From positions 432,926-477,343 of the forward strand of contig NZ_AYVL01000002.1 in assembly GCF_000502835.1 (NCBI RefSeq): 44,418 nucleotides of DNA, written 5' to 3'. The stretch's first letter is position 1, and each line of letters begins with the position of its first letter. Of the stretch, positions 33,593 through 41,843 are shown piece by piece. Source of the stretch: Mesorhizobium sp. LSJC280B00 (GTDB taxonomy: Bacteria; Pseudomonadota; Alphaproteobacteria; Rhizobiales; Rhizobiaceae). The position numbers were made by a program, and so were the translations under genes. The notes beneath the pieces were generated by a model that ran no database searches, had not been told where the DNA came from, and saw only the letters and a list, made by a program, of their open reading frames with translations.

Positions 33593-33964
33593 ATGATGAT
33601 GGCCAACAAGAACGAACTTCTCGACATCGAAAGGGGATTCTGGAGCGGCGGTGCCGACTATTTCAAGGCCAATGCCGATACCGACTGCCTGGTGGCCTTC
33701 CCGCAGATGGCGCGGGTGATGAGCAATACCGATCTGGCCGCAACTGTCACGGACCCGAACCGCTGGCGCGATCTCGACATCGACCTCAAGGGCATCATCG
33801 AGCCGGGCAGCGACATCGTCATGCTGACCTACGAGGCGCGTGCGACGCGGCAAGATGGCGAAGCCTATGCGGCGCTGGTCAGCACCGGCTATGTCCACCG
33901 CGTCAATGGCTGGAAGATGATGTTCCACGCACAGACGCCGCTGGTGACGGCAGCAAAAGGCTGA
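33593..33964 (+). CDS. NTF2-like (SnoaL/DUF4440-type) protein
   Basis: 123-aa small cone-fold protein: LLDIERGFWSGGADYFKANA, DCLVAFPQMARVMS, DIVMLTYEARATRQDGEAYA and STGYVHRVNGWKMMFHAQTP. This is the helix-then-sheet pattern of NTF2-like proteins with a ketosteroid-isomerase-like pocket. The strong ggaggagg site at about 33580-33588 supports ATG 33593 (three consecutive ATG-type starts, 33593/33596/33599). Enzymatic or ligand-binding role unknown. Convergent with aat. Confidence 0.8.
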   Translation: MMMANKNELLDIERGFWSGGADYFKANADTDCLVAFPQMARVMSNTDLAATVTDPNRWRDLDIDLKGIIEPGSDIVMLTYEARATRQDGEAYAALVSTGYVHRVNGWKMMFHAQTPLVTAAKG

Positions 33965-34043
33965 CCGGCCGCAAGAGCAAGTCCAGGAAAGTGTGAACGG
34001 CTTTCCGGAATTGCGTTTATGTGAAACGATGAACCATTCCAGT

Positions 34044-34661
34044 TTATGGAAAAAACACGGCCTCGCCCTTCAGCGCCTCGGCCAGCATCTTCTCGTACTT
34101 GCCGCGCGGCACGTCGATTGCACCGAAGCGTTTGAGATGCTCGGTGGTGAACTGCGTATCGAGCAGTGCAAAGCCACGCGCCTTCAGGCGTTCGACGAGG
34201 TGAACCAGGCAGGCCTTTGACGCGTCGGTCTCCCTGGCGAACATGCTCTCGCCGAAGAACACGCGGCCGAGCGATACGCCGTAGAGCCCCCCGACCAATC
34301 GGTCGTTGTGCCAGGCCTCGACCGAATGGCAATGGCCCATCCGATGCAGCTCGATATAGGCTTCGCGGATCGGCGCGTTGATCCAGGTCGACCGACGTTC
34401 CTCGCGCCTTTCGGCACAGGCCTCGATCGTTGCCTCGAAGTCGAAATCGATGCGGAACTCGAACAGGTTCTTGCGGATCGTCTTTCTCAGGCTTTTCGGT
34501 ATGTGGAACCCGTCGAGCGGAATGATGCCGCGCGTCTCCGGCCGCACCCAGAATACTTCGGGGTCATTGGCGCTTTCGGCCATCGGGAAGACGCCGGAGG
34601 CATAGGCTTTGAGCAAAAGGTCGGTCGGGATGCGATAACCGGGTGCGTAGGGACGGGTCAT
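34044..34661 (-). CDS. aat: Leucyl/phenylalanyl-tRNA-protein transferase
   Basis: 205-aa cytoplasmic enzyme that adds Leu or Phe to proteins with N-terminal Arg/Lys, marking them for ClpS/ClpAP degradation. Diagnostic segments are [80 protein letters not shown] and [10 protein letters not shown], ending [11 protein letters not shown]. Start ATG 34661 ([12 protein letters not shown]) lies 14 bp after the accC stop. It is the last gene of the aroQ-accB-accC-aat run. Confidence 0.95.
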   Translation of the reverse strand: MTRPYAPGYRIPTDLLLKAYASGVFPMAESANDPEVFWVRPETRGIIPLDGFHIPKSLRKTIRKNLFEFRIDFDFEATIEACAERREERRSTWINAPIREAYIELHRMGHCHSVEAWHNDRLVGGLYGVSLGRVFFGESMFARETDASKACLVHLVERLKARGFALLDTQFTTEHLKRFGAIDVPRGKYEKMLAEALKGEAVFFP

Positions 34662-34675
34662 CGCTTCGCCCTGTA

Positions 34676-36019
34676 TCACTCGCCTTCGGCCAAGTATTTT
34701 TCCAGCCAGTGGATGTCGTAGTCGCCATTGGCGATGTCGGCGTTGCCAACGAGGTCGCGAAACAGTGGCAGCGTCGTCTTGATGCCGTCGACGACGAATT
34801 CGTCGAGCGCGCGCCGCAGCCGCATCATGCATTCGACGCGGTTGCGGCCATGCACGATCAGCTTGCCGATCAGGCTGTCGTAGTAGGGCGGGATCTTGTA
34901 GCCGGAATAGACGCCGGAATCGACACGGATGCCGAGGCCGCCCGGCGTGTGGAAATGGGTGATGGTGCCCGGCGAGGGGGTGAAGGTGCGCGGATCCTCG
35001 GCATTGATGCGGCATTCGATGGCATGGCCGTGGAAGCGGATGTCCTCCTGGCGCACCGAAAGTCCGCCGCCCGAGGCGACGCGGATCTGCTCGTGCACGA
35101 GGTCGATGCCGGTAATCGCCTCGGTCACCGGATGTTCGACCTGCAGGCGCGTGTTCATCTCTATGAAATAGAACTCGCCGTCCTCATAGAGGAATTCGAT
35201 GGTGCCGGCGCCGGAATAGCCGAGATCGGCGATCGCCCTGGCGCAGACGCCGCCAATATGCGCGCGCTCTTCGGCATTGAGCGCCGGCGAGGGCGCTTCT
35301 TCCCAGACCTTCTGGTGGCGGCGCTGCAGCGAGCAGTCGCGCTCGCCGAAATGCACGCCGCGCCCGGCGCCGTCGCCGAACACCTGCACTTCGATATGGC
35401 GCGGCTTCTGCAGATATTTCTCGATATAGACTGCGTCGTCGCCGAAGGCCGCACCCGCCTCCGAGCGTGCCGTCTGCAGCGCCACCTCGAGATCGGCCTC
35501 GCTACGCGCCACTTTCATGCCGCGCCCGCCGCCGCCGGCCGACGCCTTGATGATCACGGGGTAGCCGATCGCGGCGGCAATGCGCTTGGCTTCCTTGTCC
35601 TCGGTGACCGCGCCGTCGGAGCCGGGCACCACGGGAATGCCGAGGCGTTTTGCGGTACGCTTGGCTTCGATCTTGTCACCCATGATGCGGATATGGTCGC
35701 CGGTCGGGCCGATGAAGGTGATGTTGTGCGCGGCGAGGATGTCGGCGAACTTGGCGTTCTCCGACAGAAAACCGTAGCCGGGATGCACCGCGTCGGCGCC
35801 GGTGATCTCGCAGGCGGCGACGATCTGGTGGATGTTGAGATAGCTGTCGCGCGACGGCGGCGGGCCGATGCAGACGCTCTCGTCGGCGAGACGCACATGC
35901 ATGGCGTCGGCGTCGGCGGTCGAATGCACCACCACCGTCTGGATGCCGAGCTCCTTGCAGGCGCGCAGCACCCTGAGGGCGATTTCGCCGCGATTGGCGA
36001 TGAGGATTTTCTGGAACAT
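34676..36019 (-). CDS. accC: Acetyl-CoA carboxylase biotin carboxylase subunit
   Basis: 447-aa ATP-dependent biotin carboxylase, first half-reaction of malonyl-CoA synthesis. It has the N-terminal [20 protein letters not shown], the ATP-grasp glycine loop [16 protein letters not shown], the ATP/Mg and bicarbonate site [20 protein letters not shown] followed by [10 protein letters not shown], and a C-terminal domain ending [19 protein letters not shown]. Full length. It begins 19 bp after accB and ends 14 bp before aat. Confidence 0.97.
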   Translation of the reverse strand: MFQKILIANRGEIALRVLRACKELGIQTVVVHSTADADAMHVRLADESVCIGPPPSRDSYLNIHQIVAACEITGADAVHPGYGFLSENAKFADILAAHNITFIGPTGDHIRIMGDKIEAKRTAKRLGIPVVPGSDGAVTEDKEAKRIAAAIGYPVIIKASAGGGGRGMKVARSEADLEVALQTARSEAGAAFGDDAVYIEKYLQKPRHIEVQVFGDGAGRGVHFGERDCSLQRRHQKVWEEAPSPALNAEERAHIGGVCARAIADLGYSGAGTIEFLYEDGEFYFIEMNTRLQVEHPVTEAITGIDLVHEQIRVASGGGLSVRQEDIRFHGHAIECRINAEDPRTFTPSPGTITHFHTPGGLGIRVDSGVYSGYKIPPYYDSLIGKLIVHGRNRVECMMRLRRALDEFVVDGIKTTLPLFRDLVGNADIANGDYDIHWLEKYLAEGE

Positions 36020-36038
36020 CTTTCGCCTGTTCCCGGCT

Positions 36039-36497
36039 CTACTCGATCACGACGAGCGGCATGCCATATTCGACCGGCTGCGCATCTTCAAACAGGATCG
36101 CCGTCACCGTGCCGGCGCGCGGCGAGGGTATCTGGTTCATCGTCTTCATTGCTTCGATGATCAGCAGCGTCTGGCCTTCCTTGACCTTCTGGCCGATTTC
36201 GATGAACGGCCTGGCGTCGGGCGACGGTGCCAGATAGGCGGTGCCGACCATCGGCGAGGCAACGGCGTTCTTCGACACGTCGGGCGTCGCCGGCGCGGCC
36301 GCTGCCGCAGGCTGCGCGGCTGCCGGGGCATAGGCCGGCTGAGCTGTGGCGACGGCATGGACGGCCGGGGCCTGCCGCGAGACGCGCACCTTCAGATCGC
36401 CCAGCTCGACCTCGATCTCGGTCAGGTTGGTGTCGTTCAGTATGCCCGCCAGATCGCGGATCAGCTGCTGGTCAACACCGTTCTTCTTTATCGACAT
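36039..36497 (-). CDS. accB: Biotin carboxyl carrier protein of acetyl-CoA carboxylase
   Basis: 152-aa carrier subunit. The N-terminal helix region [20 protein letters not shown] precedes a long Ala/Pro linker (about residues 43-78). The biotinyl domain follows, with the acceptor lysine in [11 protein letters not shown] (Lys118) and the thumb-like segment [11 protein letters not shown]. Start at MSIKKNG (36497); the open frame extends ten residues further upstream without a clear site. 26 bp after aroQ. Confidence 0.95.
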   Translation of the reverse strand: MSIKKNGVDQQLIRDLAGILNDTNLTEIEVELGDLKVRVSRQAPAVHAVATAQPAYAPAAAQPAAAAAPATPDVSKNAVASPMVGTAYLAPSPDARPFIEIGQKVKEGQTLLIIEAMKTMNQIPSPRAGTVTAILFEDAQPVEYGMPLVVIE

Positions 36498-36523
36498 TTT
36501 CGAGCCTTCTGTTTGTTGGCCGG

Positions 36524-36958
36524 TCATAGGCGTGCAGCCAGCGCCTGCAGCGCCAGCGTGTAGCCGAGCGGCCCGAACCCGCAGATCATGCCGACGGCGA
36601 CCGGCGCGACCATGGAGACGTGGCGGAATGGTTCCCGCGCGTGGATGTTGGAGAGATGCACCTCAGCGACCGGCAGCGGCGCGACAGCGCGGATGGCATC
36701 GTGAATGGCGATCGAGGTATGGCCGTAGGCGCCCGGATTAATGACGATCGCGGCGGCCTTGTCGGCGGCCTCCTGGATCCAGTCGACGAGGTCGCCCTCA
36801 TGGTTCGATTGGCGGAAATCGATCTCCAGCCCAAGTGCGGCACCTGCCTGCTTGCAGTCGTCGGCGATCGCGGCAAGCGTCTTGCCGCCATAGATGCCCG
36901 GCTCGCGCTTGCCGAGCGCGTTGAGATTGGGGCCGTTCAGGACGAAAACCGTTTTCAA
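36524..36958 (-). CDS. aroQ: Type II 3-dehydroquinate dehydratase, non-ATG start
   Basis: About 144-aa dodecameric-type enzyme that dehydrates 3-dehydroquinate in the shikimate pathway. Conserved: [20 protein letters not shown], the catalytic-loop region [51 protein letters not shown] and [13 protein letters not shown]. The conserved N-terminus starts at a TTG (36958), preceded by gggaaagg about ten bases upstream; an ATT immediately before it or a distant ATG at 37018 are the alternatives. First gene of the acc run. Confidence 0.92.
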   Translation of the reverse strand: MKTVFVLNGPNLNALGKREPGIYGGKTLAAIADDCKQAGAALGLEIDFRQSNHEGDLVDWIQEAADKAAAIVINPGAYGHTSIAIHDAIRAVAPLPVAEVHLSNIHAREPFRHVSMVAPVAVGMICGFGPLGYTLALQALAARL

Positions 36959-37121
36959 AATATGCCGACCTTTCCCGGCGCGGCTAAGCCGGCGCGCCGG
37001 ACCCTCTATAATGGGCATAGACGCTGGCGAAAAGAGCGCAAGTGCGTTCTTTCGCCGTCCACAACAGCCGGAAAACGGCCCGTGCCGGAAACCCGCAGCC
37101 TAATCGAAACCCGAATGCTGA

Positions 37122-37925
37122 TCAGAGCGCGGCCTTCGCCGCCTCGATCTTTTCGGCCAGCACTTCCTGGCCAAGCGCGCCGAACACCACCTCGTTGCCG
37201 ACGACATAGGACGGCGTTCCGGTGATGGCGAGCTTGGTGGCGAGGTCATAGGTCTTGGAGAAGGCCTCGGTGATGCTCGGGTCCTTCATCTTTTCGCGCA
37301 GCGCCGCCTCGTCGGCGCCGAGCGACAGCGCCACCTTGATTGCCGCCGCCTCGGTGGCGCGCCCCTGGCCGCCGAGCAGCGCATTGTGGAATTCGCCGTA
37401 TTTCTCCGGCTTCATCAAATGGAAGGCCATCGAGACGACGCTCGCCTTCTGCGAATCCGGGCCGAGGATCGGGAACTCCTTGAGTACGAAGCGCAGGTCC
37501 GGATCGGCCTTGGTCAGCGCGCGCATGTCGTCGATGGCGCGTTTGCAGTAGCCGCAATTATAATCATAGAATTCGACGATGGTGACCTTGCCGTTCGGAT
37601 TGCCGACAACACCGTCAAAGGAGGAATTGAAGATCTGGTCCTTGGCGTCTTTGATGACGCCGAGACTGGCGACGCGCTGTTCTTCCTTCTGCTTGGCCTC
37701 GAGTGCCTGCTGTGCCTCCAGAAGCACTTCCGGGTTCTTCAGGAGATAGTCGCGGACGATGCCTTCGACTTCGGTGCGGTCGAGCTTGGTACCCGAGGAC
37801 GCCGTCTGGGCAAGCTGCGCCGTGCCGGCCTTCGCCGTCTGCGGATTGCCGGCGACGAAGCCGAATGCCAGCATGGCGAGAGCCGCTGCCACTCCGGTAG
37901 TGCCCAGCAGAATTGCCTTGGTCAT
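37122..37925 (-). CDS. DsbA-family periplasmic thiol:disulfide protein
   Basis: 267-aa exported thioredoxin-fold protein. The signal/anchor is about residues 5-26 (ILLGTTGVAAALAMLAFGFV). A helical N-terminal region with EALRDYLLKNPEVLLE-like character is followed by the thioredoxin domain from about 112: active site FYDYNCGYCKRA with Cys124/Cys127 and the cis-proline loop ITGTPSYVVGN. The N-terminal extension resembles ScsC/BcfH- or Com1-like proteins that oligomerise and may isomerise disulfides. It lies 70 bp downstream of the M48 protease on the same strand. Confidence 0.92.
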   Translation of the reverse strand: MTKAILLGTTGVAAALAMLAFGFVAGNPQTAKAGTAQLAQTASSGTKLDRTEVEGIVRDYLLKNPEVLLEAQQALEAKQKEEQRVASLGVIKDAKDQIFNSSFDGVVGNPNGKVTIVEFYDYNCGYCKRAIDDMRALTKADPDLRFVLKEFPILGPDSQKASVVSMAFHLMKPEKYGEFHNALLGGQGRATEAAAIKVALSLGADEAALREKMKDPSITEAFSKTYDLATKLAITGTPSYVVGNEVVFGALGQEVLAEKIEAAKAAL

Positions 37926-37995
37926 GATCCTCGATCCTCTTGCCCGTGTTCCGGTCCGCTCGCTTTGGCTGTGTCGCAGCCTGCGTCCGAAAGGT

Positions 37996-39390
37996 TCACT
38001 TCTTCTTACCTGATGGTGCGTAGTTTATAATGTCCTGCGCGCGAAGCCAGCCCGGCTCGCCCCGCTTCATGCTCTGCTGCGCCCGCATGGCGAAGATTTT
38101 CGCATTCTTGTAGTCGCCGGAATAGAAATGCCCTTCGGCGGTTGCAAGCTCGGCGGCCGGGATGTTGCCGAGTTCCCCGTAAGCCTGTGCCAGATAGCGG
38201 TATCCGGCGGCGTTTTCGCGATCCCGTCCGAGGCCGGTGTTGATCTGCGCCACCGCCTTCTTCAGCGAATCCTGCGTGCCGATCGCCATCAGCGCCTGGC
38301 CGTAAGAGACCGGCAGCAGCCCCGATCGCGCCGGATCGAGGCTGACCGACTTGGCATAGGCGTCCGCCGCATCCTTCGGCCGGTTCGCCTTCATCAGGAT
38401 GTCGCCGCGTAATTCCTGGAAATAGGGATTTTTCGGCTGTTCCTTGATCAACGCGTTGGTCTTGGTGAGCGCCGACGCCAGATTGCCGAAAAGATAGGTC
38501 ATCTGCGCGTCGCCATAGCGTGAGGCGAGGCTGCCGGGGTTCTTGCGCATCAATCGCGACGCCGCCGCCTGGCCCTGCATGTAGGCGGCGATCTTGATGC
38601 GCATCATGTCGTGGCGCTGCTGCAGTGCCGGCGGGTCGACCTTGTCGACGTAAGGGCTCTGCTTCACCAGCACTTCGAGATTGGCGATACGCTCCTGCGG
38701 CATCGGATGGCTGATCCTGTAGGGATCGACTTGCGCGCCCGAGAGCGACAATGCGTTCTGGAAGCGGCCAAACGTCTTCAGCATGCCCATGCCGGACTGG
38801 CCGGTTGCATTGAGATAGGTGATCGCCGAACGGTCGGCGGTCATCTCTTCGGTGCGCTGATAAGCGAGGATACTGCGTTGCGCCATCTCGCCGCCGCCGG
38901 CCACCACGCCCATGCCGGCGCCGGCGAGACCGCGGCTGTTGCTGGTGGCGCCGGCCACCATGGCGCCGGCGCCAAGCAGCGTCGCCAGGATCGCCATCGT
39001 CTTGGCGCGCTCGAGCTGTTCTCGCAATTTCTGCTGGTGTCCGCCGGCGATATGGCCGGCCTCGTGGGCAATGACGCCAATGATCTCGTTGGGCGTTTCG
39101 GCCGTCATCAGCGCGCCGGTGTTGATGAACAGGCGGCGGCCGGCAACAAAGGCGTTGAAGCTCTGGTCGTTGACCAGCACGATGTTGATGGCGTCGCCCG
39201 ACAAGCCCGCCGCCTTGAAGATCGGCCGCGCGTAATCGCGCACCAGCGCCTCGATCTCGGCATCGCGCACAACCGGCACATTCTGCGCAAAGGCATTGAC
39301 CGAGCCGGCCATGGCGACCATCGCGGCAAGCGAAAGCGTCGCGAGGGCGCGCGCTGTCCTGGCGATCGTCGATTTGGGTCGGCTCAACAT
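37996..39390 (-). CDS. M48 family metalloprotease with TPR domain (BepA-like)
   Basis: 464-aa exported zinc protease. The signal peptide is about residues 10-36 (LATLSLAAMVAMAGSVNAFA). The zinc motif HEAGH is at 109-113, and the third ligand Glu is in RTEEMTADRSA (about 188). A gly/ala-rich hydrophobic stretch (TMAILATLLGAGAMVAGATS) lies between them. C-terminal TPR-like repeats run from about 290 to 450 (YFQELRGDILMKANRPKDAA, AAGYRYLAQAYGELGNIPAA). The arrangement matches periplasmic BepA-type proteases that monitor outer-membrane protein assembly. It is divergent from the aminotransferase gene. Confidence 0.9.
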   Translation of the reverse strand: MLSRPKSTIARTARALATLSLAAMVAMAGSVNAFAQNVPVVRDAEIEALVRDYARPIFKAAGLSGDAINIVLVNDQSFNAFVAGRRLFINTGALMTAETPNEIIGVIAHEAGHIAGGHQQKLREQLERAKTMAILATLLGAGAMVAGATSNSRGLAGAGMGVVAGGGEMAQRSILAYQRTEEMTADRSAITYLNATGQSGMGMLKTFGRFQNALSLSGAQVDPYRISHPMPQERIANLEVLVKQSPYVDKVDPPALQQRHDMMRIKIAAYMQGQAAASRLMRKNPGSLASRYGDAQMTYLFGNLASALTKTNALIKEQPKNPYFQELRGDILMKANRPKDAADAYAKSVSLDPARSGLLPVSYGQALMAIGTQDSLKKAVAQINTGLGRDRENAAGYRYLAQAYGELGNIPAAELATAEGHFYSGDYKNAKIFAMRAQQSMKRGEPGWLRAQDIINYAPSGKKK

Positions 39391-39537
39391 GGCAGGTCCA
39401 CTGGTAGACGAGTGGGCGAAGGATGAAAAGTCGGCAGCCTAAACTTACCGAACTTGTGATCCCCACACCAATCGGGCATTTGTGCGGCGCGGCCAGCATA
39501 TGGCCGGCACGTGCGGACAAGTGTGGTGGATTGAAAA

Positions 39538-40686
39538 ATGGTTGTTTCGCTTTCGCGCCGCGGCGCGGTCGAACCGTTCCATGCCATGGACATCCTGGCC
39601 GAGGCGAATCGGCTGAAAGCCAAGGGCCTGCCGGTCGTTTCTATGGCCGTCGGCCAGCCTTCCGATCCGGCGCCGGCCGGGGTTCGCGAAGCGGCGGCCA
39701 ATGCCTTGAAAGCAGGCCGCATCGGCTATACCGACGCGCTGGGCCTCGCCGGTCTGCGCAAGGCGATCGCGGCGCATTATGGCGAGCACTACGGGCTTGA
39801 CGTTTCGCCCGAGCGGATAGCCGTCACCACCGGATCGTCGGCTGCCTTCAACCTTGCTTTCCTGGCAATGTTCGATCCAGGCGACCGCGTCGCCATCGCT
39901 GCGCCCGGCTATCCTGCCTATCGCAACATCATGGCCGCGCTCGGCATCGACATCGCCGAGATCGAGTTGGACGGCGCCGCCTATCTGCATGCCGAGCACC
40001 TGCAAGCCGCGCATCGCGAAAAACCGCTGAAGGGCGTGCTGTTCGCCAGCCCGGCCAACCCGACCGGCGCGGTCATTCCCGCCGGCGATCTCGAGGCGCT
40101 GGTCAAAACGGCGCAAGAGCTCGGGATCGCCGTCATCTCGGACGAAATCTATCACCGGCTGGCCTATGCGGCGCCCGACACGACGGCGCTTGCTTTCGGC
40201 GCGGATGTGACGGTGATCAATTCCTTCTCGAAATATTATTGCATGACCGGCTGGCGCATCGGCTGGATGGTGCTGCCGCAGGAACTGGTGCGGCCAGTCG
40301 AGCGCATCGCCCAGAGCCTCTACATCTCGCCGCCCGAACTGTCCCAGATTGCCGCGATCGAGGCATTCAAGGCGACGCCAGAGCTGGAAGCGGTGAAGGC
40401 GCGCTATGCCTGGAACCGCGAGCTCCTGATGCAACGCCTGCCGGAGCTCGGCTTTGCTTTGGCCGCGCCCATGGACGGCGCGTTCTACGCCTTCTGCGAC
40501 GTCACCAGGCACACCAATGACAGCATGGCGTTTGCACGCCGGATGCTTGCCGAGGCGCATGTGGCGGCGACGCCGGGCCGCGATTTCGACCCGCTGCAAG
40601 GCCATCGCACGATGCGCTTTTCCTACGCCGGCAGCCACGACGACATGGTCGAGGCGATGGCGCGTATCGAACGCTGGCTGAAGTAG
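39538..40686 (+). CDS. PLP-dependent class I/II aminotransferase
   Basis: 382-aa cytoplasmic fold-type I aminotransferase. Motifs in order: [13 protein letters not shown] (40-46), the cofactor phosphate region TTGSSAAFN (98-105), [22 protein letters not shown] (Asn173), [10 protein letters not shown] (Asp202, Tyr205), the Schiff-base Lys232 in [16 protein letters not shown] and a C-terminal Arg in MRFSYAGS. The substrate cannot be fixed; aspartate/aromatic-type enzymes are closest. It sits 11 bp before glsA, so the pair is likely co-transcribed in amino-acid nitrogen metabolism. Confidence 0.9.
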   Translation: MVVSLSRRGAVEPFHAMDILAEANRLKAKGLPVVSMAVGQPSDPAPAGVREAAANALKAGRIGYTDALGLAGLRKAIAAHYGEHYGLDVSPERIAVTTGSSAAFNLAFLAMFDPGDRVAIAAPGYPAYRNIMAALGIDIAEIELDGAAYLHAEHLQAAHREKPLKGVLFASPANPTGAVIPAGDLEALVKTAQELGIAVISDEIYHRLAYAAPDTTALAFGADVTVINSFSKYYCMTGWRIGWMVLPQELVRPVERIAQSLYISPPELSQIAAIEAFKATPELEAVKARYAWNRELLMQRLPELGFALAAPMDGAFYAFCDVTRHTNDSMAFARRMLAEAHVAATPGRDFDPLQGHRTMRFSYAGSHDDMVEAMARIERWLK

Positions 40687-40697
40687 CGGGGGCGACG

Positions 40698-41645
40698 ATG
40701 CTGGAGTTTGATCAGGCGCCCCAACTCGAACATGCGTTGCGCGAGGTCGCTGCCGAAATGGCGGAGCGTACCGATCGCGGCGACGTCGCCAGCTATATCC
40801 CCCAGCTCGGCAAGATCGATCCGAAAAAATTCGGCATTGCCGCGGTGACCAATGACGGCCGCATGCTGACCGCAGGCGATGCCGACGAGGCATTTTCGAT
40901 CCAGAGCATCTCAAAGGTGTTCACGCTGACGCTGGCGCTCGGCAATGTCGGCGACGCGCTGTGGCAGCGGGTTGGGCGCGAACCTTCGGGCAATCCATTC
41001 AACTCGATCGTCCAGCTCGAGCACGAGAACGGCATTCCGCGCAATCCATTCATCAATGCCGGCGCCATCGTGGTCTCGGACATCCTGCTTGCCGGTCATC
41101 AGCCGCGCGAGGCGATCGGCGAGATCCTGCGCTTCATCCAGTTCCTGGCCGATGACGACACCATCATCATCGACCGCGAGGTCGCGGCGTCCGAACGCGC
41201 CACCGGCTTTCGCAATTTCGCGCTTGCCAATTACATGAAATCGTTCGGTAATCTCAATCACGCGCCGGAACTGGCGCTGGGCGTCTATTTCCACCATTGC
41301 GCTATCGCCATGAGTTGCCGGCAACTGGCCCTGGCCGGCCGCTTCCTTGCCAATGGCGGCAAGAACCCGGCGACCGGGCATTCCGTCGTCTCGGCAGAGC
41401 GCGCCCGCCGCATCGGCGCGATGATGCTGACCTGCGGCCACTATGACGGCTCCGGCGACTTCGCTTTCCGCGTCGGCATTCCCGGCAAGAGCGGCGTTGG
41501 CGGCGGCATATTGGGGATCGTGCCGGGCGTCGCCTCGCTTGCCGTCTGGTCCCCTGGCCTTAATGCCAACGGCAATTCCAGGCTGGGCTCGATCGCGTTG
41601 GAAAAACTGGCGAAGACGATGAACTGGTCGATCTTCGCGCCATAA
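40698..41645 (+). CDS. glsA: Glutaminase
   Basis: 315-aa beta-lactamase-like serine enzyme that hydrolyses glutamine to glutamate and ammonia. The SxxK dyad is QSISK with Ser70/Lys73. Other family motifs: [29 protein letters not shown], the [20 protein letters not shown] region and [18 protein letters not shown] near the C-terminus. Full length for a bacterial glutaminase. Followed by a repeat hairpin and a bidirectional terminator. Confidence 0.95.
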   Translation: MLEFDQAPQLEHALREVAAEMAERTDRGDVASYIPQLGKIDPKKFGIAAVTNDGRMLTAGDADEAFSIQSISKVFTLTLALGNVGDALWQRVGREPSGNPFNSIVQLEHENGIPRNPFINAGAIVVSDILLAGHQPREAIGEILRFIQFLADDDTIIIDREVAASERATGFRNFALANYMKSFGNLNHAPELALGVYFHHCAIAMSCRQLALAGRFLANGGKNPATGHSVVSAERARRIGAMMLTCGHYDGSGDFAFRVGIPGKSGVGGGILGIVPGVASLAVWSPGLNANGNSRLGSIALEKLAKTMNWSIFAP

Positions 41646-41705
41646 GCATTTTGCAGCCAAATGGAATCATTTGGCGTCCGCACAAATGCGGCAAAACAAA
41701 CAGTT

Positions 41706-41745
41706 AGAGCGGAATGCCCCATTCAATTTGAATGCATTCCGCTCT
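41706..41745. repeat. Palindromic repeat element after glsA
   Basis: agagcggaatgc (41706-41717) and gcattccgctct (41734-41745) form a perfect 12-bp stem. The loop contains a second nested dyad, attcaa/ttgaat. This looks like a dispersed repetitive palindrome, but only one copy is in the window. Confidence 0.7.
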
Positions 41746-41770
41746 GGTGCCTGTCGCCTCGAATTGGGAC

Positions 41771-41811
41771 AAAAAATCCCGCGCAGCCGATCGGCAGCGC
41801 GGGATTTTTTT
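41771..41811. terminator. Bidirectional rho-independent terminator between glsA and rne
   Basis: aaaaaatcccgcgc (41771-41784) pairs perfectly with gcgcgggatttttt (41797-41810). The A-run and T-run give a U-tract in either direction, so it serves both converging transcripts (glsA plus strand, rne minus strand). Confidence 0.92.
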
Positions 41812-41843
41812 AATCAGAAAATCTGGCTAATGCACGGAAAAGC

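Noticed and set aside
34643..36160. 505-codon open frame on the plus strand
   Set aside because: It is the mirror of accC, caused by GC-rich third codon positions; accC on the minus strand is unmistakable.
38006..39520. 504-codon minus-strand frame overlapping the M48 protease
   Set aside because: Arg-rich out-of-phase shadow; the HEAGH-bearing frame at 37996-39390 is the gene.
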